Assembly: GCA_020347545.1 (NCBI GenBank) | Contig: CP070731.1 | Span: 2,073,410 to 2,086,744 of the forward strand | Source: Flavobacteriaceae bacterium | GTDB taxonomy: Bacteria > Bacteroidota > Bacteroidia > Flavobacteriales > Flavobacteriaceae | DNA length: 13,335 bases | Direction of reading: 5' to 3' | Shown here: positions 8,117 through 13,335 of the stretch, piece by piece | How positions within the stretch are numbered: position 1 is the first letter of the stretch | How the letters are laid out: the number at the start of each line of letters is the position of its first letter | The notes under the pieces: generated by a model | What the model was told of the DNA's origin: nothing | The model's input: the letters and a program-made list of their open reading frames with translations, nothing else | Databases searched by the model: none | Translations under genes and position numbers: made by a program

Positions 8117-8124
8117 TATCTTTG
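8117..8124 (+). promoter_or_regulatory. -7 promoter element of gpmI
   Basis: TATCTTTG matches TAnnTTTG exactly and ends 28 bases before the gpmI ATG. No TTG lies 17-23 bases upstream; that interval falls in the right arm of the hairpin at 8060-8108. Confidence 0.6.
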
Positions 8125-8152
8125 CATCTGAATTTTCAATACCCAAAAAACG

Positions 8153-9682
8153 ATGGAAAAAAAAGTTATTCTTATCATATTAGACGGATGGGGTGAAACC
8201 CAAAATCCAGATGTTTCTGCAATATATCAGGCAGGTACTCCTTATTTTGATTATTTGATCAAAAATTATCCCAACTCAAATTTAAGAACAGATGGGTATA
8301 ATGTCGGTTTACCGGATGGTCAAATGGGGAACAGCGAGGTAGGACACATGAATTTAGGAGCCGGGAGAATTGTTTATCAGGATTTTGTCAAAATCAATAA
8401 TGCGGTGAACAGTGGATCCCTAGCTAAGGAAAAAGCCATTACGGATGCTTTTGATTACGCCAAAAAAGAAGGTAAGAAAGTTCATTTTTTGGGATTATTG
8501 TCTGATGGAGGGGTGCATTCCCATATCAATCACCTCAAAGGCCTTTTGGATGCGGCCAATGATGCGAACCTCGATGATGTTTTTGTTCATGCCTTTACGG
8601 ACGGAAGGGATGTTGATCCAAAATCAGGCCTTGGTTTTATAAAGGATATTGAGAACTATATGGATGGTTCTACAGGAAAGCTGGCCAGTGTATGTGGAAG
8701 GTATTATGCGATGGACAGGGATCAGCGATGGGAAAGAGTTAAGTTATCATATGATGTGATGGTCAATGGCGAAGGGGAAAAGTCATCAAATGCAGCAGAG
8801 ACCATTCAGAAAAGTTATGATGAAGGAGTGACTGATGAATTCATCAAGCCAATTGTCATGGTTGATGAGCATAATCAGCCTGTAACTAAAATCGATGAAG
8901 ATGATGTAATTATTTTCTTCAATTTTAGGACTGACAGGGGAAGACAGCTGACCAGAGTATTGACTCAGGAGAATTTTCAGGAGTTTGGCATGCATACCCG
9001 CCCCCTGTATTACGTTACGATGACGAATTACGATGATTCATTTAAGAATGTTTCTGTAATCTATCCCAAAGATAATTTAAGTGAAACCTTAGGAGAGGTA
9101 CTCGAGAAAAACGGCAAAAAACAAATTCGCATCGCGGAGACCGAAAAATATCCGCACGTGACCTTTTTCTTCTCAGGAGGTAGAGAAGATGAGTTTGAAG
9201 GAGAAAAAAGATTGTTATGCCCGTCGCCAAAGGTGGCTACTTATGACTTAAAACCTGAAATGAGCGCTTATGACATTAGAGATGCTATTGTTCCGGAACT
9301 GGAGGCTCAGGAAGCAGATTTCATCTGTTTGAATTTTGCCAATACCGACATGGTAGGACACACCGGAGTTATGGAGGCTGCAATGAAAGCTGCAGAGGCT
9401 GTTGACAGTTGTCTTGAAAAGGTCGTGACAACTGCATTGGCAAATAACTATTCAAGCATCATTATTGCGGATCACGGAAACAGTGAAAAGATGATCAATG
9501 AAGACGGTTCACCAAATACAGCACATACCATTTATCCTGTACCACTCATTTTGGTCGAAAAAAATAAGGAAAACAAAATTCAAAACGGAATACTGGGAGA
9601 TATTGCTCCCACGGTACTAGACCTGTTAAATATTTCCAAACCGGATGAAATGACCAGAAATTCCCTGTTGGAAGTGATTTAA
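8153..9682 (+). CDS. gpmI: 2,3-bisphosphoglycerate-independent phosphoglycerate mutase
   Basis: This cytoplasmic enzyme of the alkaline phosphatase superfamily interconverts 3- and 2-phosphoglycerate in glycolysis and gluconeogenesis through a phosphoserine and two Mn ions. It has 509 residues, normal for the family. The metal and catalytic residues are all present: Asp11 in LDGWG, Ser61 in MGNSEVGHMNLGAG, His122 in DGGVHSH, Asp399 and His403 in NTDMVGH, Asp440 and His441 in IIADHGNSE, and His458 in NTAH. Spacing among the C-terminal ligands fits the characterised Geobacillus stearothermophilus enzyme. The substrate-binding stretches TDGRDVDP, GRYYAMDRD and FNFRTDRGRQL are also intact. It has its own TATCTTTG promoter and so is probably not transcribed only from the upstream trio. 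Its stop codon shares one base with the ATG of a 32-codon ORF. Confidence 0.98.
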   Translation: MEKKVILIILDGWGETQNPDVSAIYQAGTPYFDYLIKNYPNSNLRTDGYNVGLPDGQMGNSEVGHMNLGAGRIVYQDFVKINNAVNSGSLAKEKAITDAFDYAKKEGKKVHFLGLLSDGGVHSHINHLKGLLDAANDANLDDVFVHAFTDGRDVDPKSGLGFIKDIENYMDGSTGKLASVCGRYYAMDRDQRWERVKLSYDVMVNGEGEKSSNAAETIQKSYDEGVTDEFIKPIVMVDEHNQPVTKIDEDDVIIFFNFRTDRGRQLTRVLTQENFQEFGMHTRPLYYVTMTNYDDSFKNVSVIYPKDNLSETLGEVLEKNGKKQIRIAETEKYPHVTFFFSGGREDEFEGEKRLLCPSPKVATYDLKPEMSAYDIRDAIVPELEAQEADFICLNFANTDMVGHTGVMEAAMKAAEAVDSCLEKVVTTALANNYSSIIIADHGNSEKMINEDGSPNTAHTIYPVPLILVEKNKENKIQNGILGDIAPTVLDLLNISKPDEMTRNSLLEVI

Positions 9683-9780
9683 TGAAGTTTTACCTGTGCT
9701 TATGGGAAGCGTATTATCGTATAAGCAACAAGAAAACATTCTTTTTAACGTTAATAATAGTGCTGAGCGGGTCTTTATAA
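9682..9780 (+). CDS. Possible 32-aa membrane mini-protein coupled to gpmI
   Basis: The gpmI stop and an ATG overlap as TAATG, an arrangement typical of stop-start coupled translation. The ORF encodes 32 residues and ends in TAA at 9778-9780. About residues 1-18 are polar or aromatic, ending NKK; residues 19-32 are hydrophobic (TFFLTLIIVLSGSL). The second half looks like a signal peptide or a short membrane anchor. I do not recognise it. It could be a real small protein, the remnant of a decayed exported-protein gene, or chance, because AT-rich DNA readily encodes Phe, Leu and Ile. It occupies most of an otherwise gene-free 154-base gap and ends before the promoter of the next gene. Confidence 0.28.
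   Translation: MKFYLCLWEAYYRISNKKTFFLTLIIVLSGSL
9697..9727 (+). repeat. Inverted repeat TGCTTAT / ATAAGCA
   Basis: Perfect 7-base arms at 9697-9703 and 9721-9727 enclose a 17-base loop just after gpmI. The stem is short and no T-run follows, so termination is doubtful. The half-site TGCTT recurs at 9788-9792 with its complement AAGCA at 9798-9802. Confidence 0.35.
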
Positions 9781-9790
9781 AGGCTTTTGC

Positions 9791-9821
9791 TTGATTAAAG
9801 CACTTATTATAGTTAGATTTG
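9791..9821 (+). promoter_or_regulatory. Promoter of the HAD phosphatase gene (TTG-N20-TAGATTTG)
   Basis: TTG at 9791-9793 and an exact -7 element TAGATTTG at 9814-9821 are separated by 20 bases, a good match to the Bacteroidetes promoter pattern. It fixes the gene start: the in-frame TTG at 9819 lies within the -7 element, so translation must begin downstream at the ATG at 9837. A TGCTT-GATTA-AAGCA palindrome (9788-9802) overlaps the -33 element. Confidence 0.65.
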
Positions 9822-9836
9822 ATAAAAATTTTGAAG

Positions 9837-10253
9837 ATGAAGATTTTACCTAAAAATTCTTTACTGATTGCGGTTGATTTTGATGGAACGATTGTGGAAG
9901 ATGCATACCCAAAAATCGGTCAGGCCAAAATTTTCGCTTTTGATACCTTACTCGAATTACAGCAAAAAGGACATCGCTTAATTCTATGGACCTATCGTTA
10001 TGGGGACAGATTGCAGGAGGCAGTCGATTTCTGTAGAAAAAATGGTCTCGAGTTCTACGCGGTAAATAAGAGTTATCCTGAAGAAAAATTTGATGGAAGT
10101 ATAAGCAGAAAGGTAAATGCAGACGTGTTTATTGATGATAGAAACGTAGGTGGACTTTTAGGATGGGGAGAAATCTATCAGCAACTTTTAAAAACCGAAA
10201 AACCAAAGGAGCACAAATTAAAAAAGGGCCTGTTTGGATTGTTTAAAAGCTAA
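9837..10253 (+). CDS. Small HAD-superfamily phosphatase (BT0820-like)
   Basis: A capless or minimally capped haloacid dehalogenase-fold phosphohydrolase of 138 residues, predicted cytoplasmic. Motif I is VDFDGT with nucleophile Asp14 and Asp16. Motif II is Thr52 in LWTYR. Lys92 in SRKVNAD is the likely motif III lysine, and motif IV is IDDR with Asp100 and Asp101. All four motifs are intact, so a Mg-dependent phosphatase or pyrophosphatase is expected; the substrate is unknown. The C-terminus from about 119 is a basic tail (KTEKPKEHKLKK) ending in GLFGLFKS. It resembles the small HAD protein BT0820 of Bacteroides as I remember it. It has its own promoter, and the next gene appears to start from a separate one, so it is probably monocistronic. 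Confidence 0.85.
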   Translation: MKILPKNSLLIAVDFDGTIVEDAYPKIGQAKIFAFDTLLELQQKGHRLILWTYRYGDRLQEAVDFCRKNGLEFYAVNKSYPEEKFDGSISRKVNADVFIDDRNVGGLLGWGEIYQQLLKTEKPKEHKLKKGLFGLFKS

Positions 10254-10270
10254 ATTTTACCCTATCTTTA
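10239..10270 (+). promoter_or_regulatory. Probable promoter of the DUF4254-GT9 pair
   Basis: TTG at 10239-10241, a 21-base spacer, and TATCTTTA at 10263-10270 (7 of 8 to TAnnTTTG). It overlaps the end of the HAD gene. Transcription would begin near 10275-10278, immediately before the hairpin at 10280, leaving a leader of about 100 bases. Confidence 0.45.
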
Positions 10271-10279
10271 TACTTTAAA

Positions 10280-10323
10280 AATTCGTGTTTTTCATGGTAA
10301 TGACTTTCCGAAAAGTACGAATT
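10280..10323 (+). other. Long hairpin in the leader of the DUF4254-GT9 transcript
   Basis: Arms of 14 bases (10280-10293 and 10310-10323) enclose a 16-base loop. Twelve positions are Watson-Crick pairs and the other two are adjacent G-U wobbles in RNA, so all 14 pair. No T-run follows on the plus strand, which argues against an ordinary terminator for the HAD gene. If the promoter at 10239-10270 is real, the hairpin sits at the extreme 5' end of the mRNA. A second small hairpin, GGTG / CACC (10350-10353 and 10361-10364), lies just before the start codon. Confidence 0.5.
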
Positions 10324-10378
10324 AAATAGAAGTGAAAATCGATTAATCAGGTGAGTATCACACCCCAATCAACTTTAT

Positions 10379-10981
10379 ATGAGGTCACAGGAAGCATTTA
10401 CCATTTTTGATAATAGTATCAACGATTATCACATTGCAGACGACGTCAATTCCGTCATCAAAAATCCTTACGAAAAAGCTGATATCAGACATCTGTTCTA
10501 CCATAAGAACTGGATTGATGCGGTTCAGTGGCATTTAGAAGATATTATTCGCGATCCGGAAATCAATGCAGACGAGGCGCTCGAGATAAAAAGACGCATC
10601 GACAAATCCAATCAGGTCAGGACCGATATGGTAGAGTATATCGACAGCTATTTTTTAGATCAGTACAAAAACGTAGCTGTAAAAGACAACGCGAAGATCA
10701 ATACTGAAAGTCCGGCCTGGGCCTATGACCGCTTATCCATATTGGCTCTGAAAATATATCATATGAAAGAGGAAGCTGAAAGAGAAGATGCTTCCGATTC
10801 TCATCGTGAAAATTGTTCCTTAAAATTATCGGTTCTCATGGAACAGAAAAAAGATCTTAGCACAGCGATAGATGAATTATTGTCTGATTTTGAAAATGGC
10901 GACAAATACATGAAAGTATACAAGCAAATGAAAATGTACAATGATGACAATTTAAATCCGGTGCTTCGTGCTCGAAAATAA
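10379..10981 (+). CDS. DUF4254 domain protein
   Basis: A 200-residue soluble protein I recognise as the DUF4254 family, for which no biochemical function is known to me. It has no signal peptide or membrane segment and appears almost entirely helical, with charged amphipathic stretches and a His-rich N-terminal third (about residues 39-52, around IRHLFYHKNWIDAVQWH). The segment WHLEDIIRDP (51-60) and a central SPAWAYDRLSILALKIYH (110-127) look like conserved cores. Its stop at 10979-10981 overlaps the GTG start of the glycosyltransferase gene, so translation is probably coupled and the two proteins likely work in one process, by inference surface glycan or lipopolysaccharide assembly. The leader is about 100 bases long and holds a hairpin, unusual beside the short leaders of the other genes here. 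Confidence 0.82.
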   Translation: MRSQEAFTIFDNSINDYHIADDVNSVIKNPYEKADIRHLFYHKNWIDAVQWHLEDIIRDPEINADEALEIKRRIDKSNQVRTDMVEYIDSYFLDQYKNVAVKDNAKINTESPAWAYDRLSILALKIYHMKEEAEREDASDSHRENCSLKLSVLMEQKKDLSTAIDELLSDFENGDKYMKVYKQMKMYNDDNLNPVLRARK

Positions 10982-12023
10982 TTTAACTCCTCCTAAACAC
11001 ATACTTATTTTCCGCTTGTCGGCTTTGGGTGACGTCGCAATGATCGTTCCCATTGTGCTGGCACTCAGACAGCAATATCCAAATCTTAAAATATCAATTT
11101 TATCAAGGGAGTTTTTCAGGCCCTTTTTCAAAGAAATACCAAAAATAAACTTTTATGCCATCGACCCGGAATACTTAAATTCGGGGATCACCGGCCTTTA
11201 TAAACTATTTAGGAAACTATCAAAAAACGACATTGATGTTGTTGCGGATCTTCATGATGTTTTAAGAACCAAAGTCCTTAAATATCTATTTAAAATCAGC
11301 GGAATTCGCGCCGTGTCTATTGATAAAGGACGGGCAGAGCGAAAAAAGCTTGTCGCCCATGACCAAAAAAAACTGCAGCCGATAAAATCAATTGTTGATC
11401 GCCATGCAGATGTGTGCAAGTCGCTTGGACTTCCTATCGACCTTTCTAAAGTACAACTTCTCAAACAAAAAAAGATCTCAAAGGAAGTGTCTGAAATTAC
11501 TGGTGAGAAAAAATCCCGGTGGATCGGAATCGCTCCTTTTGCGACCTATCAAACGAAGGTCTATCCTCTTGAAAAAATGAAACAGGTCTTGAAGGGCCTC
11601 GAAAATGAAGAATACAAGATCTTTTTGTTTGGTGGAGGAAAAAATGAAACAGAATCTTTGGAGAAAATTGCCTCGTCTTCAAAAAGCTGCTTAAATATGG
11701 CAGGGAAATTGTCATTCCGGCACGAGCTCGAACTGATCAGTAATTTAGACCTTATGGTGAGTATGGACTCTGGTAACGGACATATGGCTGCTATGTTTGA
11801 GGTCCCGGTAATCACGCTTTGGGGAAATACACATCCATATGCGGGCTTTGTTCCTTTTAGACAGCCCCTGGAAAACAGTCTTACGGCTGACCTGAATCAG
11901 TATCCATTTATTCCAACTTCGATATATGGAAATAAAATAATCCCCGGATATGAAGATTGTATGAAATCAATAGAAACAGATGAGATTGTCAATAAAATTC
12001 ATCAAGTATTGAACGCAGGCTGA
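10968..12023 (+). CDS. Glycosyltransferase family 9 (heptosyltransferase-like)
   Basis: A GT-B-fold glycosyltransferase of 351 residues in the ADP-heptose:LPS heptosyltransferase family (RfaF/WaaF-like), presumed to act at the cytoplasmic face of the inner membrane on lipopolysaccharide core. The N-terminal motif RLSALGDVAM holds the probable catalytic Asp22. The linker to the second Rossmann domain reads IGIAPFA at 186-192, with Lys197 in QTKVYP a likely nucleotide-phosphate contact. The C-terminal signature MDSGNGHMAA at 266-275 is the family's donor-binding loop. GTG at 10968 is chosen because it is the only start that keeps the first beta-strand; the next ATG is past the GD motif. It overlaps the DUF4254 gene by 14 bases. 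Many Bacteroidetes lack heptose in their core, so the sugar transferred is uncertain. Confidence 0.88.
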   Translation: MLENNLTPPKHILIFRLSALGDVAMIVPIVLALRQQYPNLKISILSREFFRPFFKEIPKINFYAIDPEYLNSGITGLYKLFRKLSKNDIDVVADLHDVLRTKVLKYLFKISGIRAVSIDKGRAERKKLVAHDQKKLQPIKSIVDRHADVCKSLGLPIDLSKVQLLKQKKISKEVSEITGEKKSRWIGIAPFATYQTKVYPLEKMKQVLKGLENEEYKIFLFGGGKNETESLEKIASSSKSCLNMAGKLSFRHELELISNLDLMVSMDSGNGHMAAMFEVPVITLWGNTHPYAGFVPFRQPLENSLTADLNQYPFIPTSIYGNKIIPGYEDCMKSIETDEIVNKIHQVLNAG

Positions 12024-12063
12024 AAGATAAAAACTGAAATTTCAGGTGATTGTCTTTTTGTAG

Positions 12064-12071
12064 TATCTTTG
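12064..12071 (+). promoter_or_regulatory. -7 promoter element of map
   Basis: TATCTTTG matches TAnnTTTG exactly, 17 bases before the ATG at 12089, which implies a leader of about 12 bases. At the -33 position there is TTC (12041-12043) rather than TTG, with a 20-base spacer. Confidence 0.6.
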
Positions 12072-12088
12072 CCGCATAATTTGGAAAC

Positions 12089-12895
12089 ATGATTAATATT
12101 AAGACCCTTGAAGAGATTGAATTGATGAGAGAAAGTGCTCTCGTCGTTTCCAGAACTCTTGGAGAAATTGCCAAAGTAATCAAGCCAGGTGTTACCACTT
12201 TGGAGCTTGATAAAATTGCAGAGGAATATATCAGGGATCAGGGAGCCGTTCCCGGATTTCTTGGTTTGTATGATTTTCCAAATACACTATGTATGAGCCC
12301 TAACGAACAGGTGGTACATGGGATCCCGAATGATGAACCTTTGAAAGAAGGCGATATTATCTCGGTTGACTGCGGTGCCCTGAAAAATGGTTTTTACGGG
12401 GATCATGCCTATACTTTCGCCGTAGGTGAAATAGATCCAGAAACCAAAAAGCTTCTGGAAATAACAAAGGAAAGCCTATATGTGGGTATCCGACAATTCA
12501 GAGCCGGGAACAGGGTTGGAGATGTTGGATTCGCAATACAACAATTTACTGAAGCTCACGGTTACGGTGTGGTTCGAGAGCTTGTTGGACACGGAATAGG
12601 ACGAGAAATGCATGAAGACCCCGAAATGCCGAATTACGGCAGAAGAGGTAAAGGTAAAAAATTCGTTGAGGGAATGGTTGTTGCCATTGAGCCCATGATC
12701 AATATGGGAACGCATCGTATCAAGCAATACAGCGACGGCTGGACCATTAAAACAGCAGACATGAAACCAAGTGCCCATTTTGAGCATGACGTGGCCATTG
12801 TAAAAGGTAAACCGGAATTACTTTCCACCTTCCGGTATATCAACGAGGCTCTGGGAATAGAAACAGATGAAGAGCTCGAATTCCGGACTAAATAA
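12089..12895 (+). CDS. map: Type I methionine aminopeptidase
   Basis: This cytoplasmic enzyme removes the initiator methionine from nascent proteins. It has 268 residues, like the E. coli enzyme. The five dinuclear metal ligands are present: Asp94 in SVDCG, Asp105 in GDHAYTF, His168 in VGHGIG, Glu201 in AIEPM and Glu232 in FEHDVAIV; each lies three residues before its E. coli counterpart. The conserved His77 (VVHGIP) and His175 (EMHED) are also present. The absence of the type II insertion between the last ligands and of an N-terminal zinc finger makes it type I. It has its own TATCTTTG promoter and is followed after 9 bases by a methyltransferase gene, so the two are probably one operon. In many bacteria map sits with ribosomal protein genes; here it does not. 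Confidence 0.97.
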   Translation: MINIKTLEEIELMRESALVVSRTLGEIAKVIKPGVTTLELDKIAEEYIRDQGAVPGFLGLYDFPNTLCMSPNEQVVHGIPNDEPLKEGDIISVDCGALKNGFYGDHAYTFAVGEIDPETKKLLEITKESLYVGIRQFRAGNRVGDVGFAIQQFTEAHGYGVVRELVGHGIGREMHEDPEMPNYGRRGKGKKFVEGMVVAIEPMINMGTHRIKQYSDGWTIKTADMKPSAHFEHDVAIVKGKPELLSTFRYINEALGIETDEELEFRTK

Positions 12896-12904
12896 GCTGC
12901 TGAT

Positions 12905-13335
12905 ATGAAGATATTCAAATTGGTGCTCAATACAATCCCACGACCCTATTTGATCAAGTTAAGTTACGTTGCCCGACCATTTTTATCCTTATGGTTAAAG
13001 GGGGATCGCTATACAGATCCAATCGATGGAAAAAGTTTTAAACGATTTTTACCCTACGGTTATGGTGTTCAAAGGCCTAATGTTTTATCGCCGAGTACGC
13101 TGTCTTTGGAAAGACATCGATTGATTTGGCTTTACTTAAAAAACGAAACCGAATTCTTTAAAAAACCACTCAAGGTTTTGCATATGGCTCCCGAGCAATG
13201 TTTTCTGTCCCTCTTCAGAAAAATGAAAAATCTGGATTATACCACAGCTGATCTGTATAGTCCTATAGTCGATATTAAAGCCGACATCCTTGATCTGCCC
13301 TTTGATGATGACGTTTTTGATATTGTTTTATGCAA
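12905..13335 (+). CDS. Class I SAM-dependent methyltransferase, 3' end cut off by the window
   Basis: An open frame begins at ATG 12905, 9 bases after the map stop, and runs off the window; 143 codons are visible. It belongs to a flavobacterial methyltransferase group of about 250 residues as I remember it. The N-terminal part has a hydrophobic, basic first 30 residues, then DPIDGKSFKRFLPYG (38-52), then SPSTLSLERHRLIWLYL (62-78). The Rossmann part starts with VLHMAPEQ (91-98) as a divergent SAM-binding motif I, followed by TADLYSP (114-120) and DILDLPFDDDVFDIVLC (127-143), the usual strand-4 region before a post-motif catalytic segment lost beyond the edge. The methyl acceptor is unknown. 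In relatives I recall a CPxC...CPxC zinc-knuckle pattern where this protein has DPID and SPST, so no metal would bind there. Confidence 0.85.
   Translation, partial: MKIFKLVLNTIPRPYLIKLSYVARPFLSLWLKGDRYTDPIDGKSFKRFLPYGYGVQRPNVLSPSTLSLERHRLIWLYLKNETEFFKKPLKVLHMAPEQCFLSLFRKMKNLDYTTADLYSPIVDIKADILDLPFDDDVFDIVLC

Noticed and set aside
8038..8196. A 52-codon ATG ORF between the aldose dehydrogenase and gpmI
   Set aside because: It runs through the exact -7 promoter element and the gpmI start codon in another frame, and its residues are basic and Tyr/Asn-rich with no recognisable pattern. It is best explained as chance.
9819..9836. TTG start giving the HAD protein six extra residues
   Set aside because: The TTG is part of the -7 promoter element, so it would not be within the transcript. 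ATG at 9837 also begins just before the first beta-strand.
1..13335. Mobile elements, CRISPR arrays, tRNA or rRNA genes, defence systems
   Set aside because: No transposase, integrase, terminal repeats, regular spaced repeats or cloverleaf-like sequence was seen, and the genes have uniform style and composition.

Overview
The window looks like chromosomal core DNA from a member of the Flavobacteriia (Bacteroidetes). The base composition is AT-rich. Promoters match the Bacteroidetes -7 consensus TAnnTTTG, short leaders lack obvious Shine-Dalgarno sequences, and the protein families (long aromatic amino acid hydroxylase, DUF4254 next to a family 9 glycosyltransferase, a SAM methyltransferase after map) are typical of that group. 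I see no rRNA, tRNA, CRISPR array, IS element or phage gene. The genus cannot be read from the sequence.

Layout. Bases 1-1141 hold the 3' four fifths of pyruvate kinase (+). It converges, with a 4-base gap, on a long pterin-dependent aromatic amino acid hydroxylase (-, 1146-2900) that carries an unusual C-terminal extension. A 186-base divergent promoter region (2901-3086) separates it from a closely spaced + strand trio: a secreted M14 zinc carboxypeptidase (3087-4544), a TonB-dependent outer-membrane receptor with a GTG start (4572-6857), and a PQQ-dependent aldose dehydrogenase lipoprotein (6889-8001). The glycolytic enzyme GpmI follows (8153-9682), then a possible 32-codon membrane mini-ORF sharing one base with the gpmI stop, a small HAD phosphatase (9837-10253), an overlapping DUF4254 / glycosyltransferase 9 pair (10379-12023), methionine aminopeptidase (12089-12895) and the start of a SAM methyltransferase cut by the window edge (12905 onward).

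How the genes relate. Pyruvate kinase and GpmI are two lower-glycolysis steps but are not in one operon. The most suggestive context is receptor plus PQQ enzyme. The receptor resembles the E. coli PQQ receptor PqqU (YncD) as I remember it, and its neighbour needs PQQ, so the trio may be a locus for scavenging and using external PQQ. This is an inference from context and remembered sequence, not a computed alignment. The DUF4254-GT9 overlap suggests a coupled cell-surface glycan function, and its mRNA leader contains a long hairpin. The other points of interest are the duplicated-looking C-terminal module of the hydroxylase, the metal-knuckle replacement in the methyltransferase, and the mini-ORF behind gpmI.
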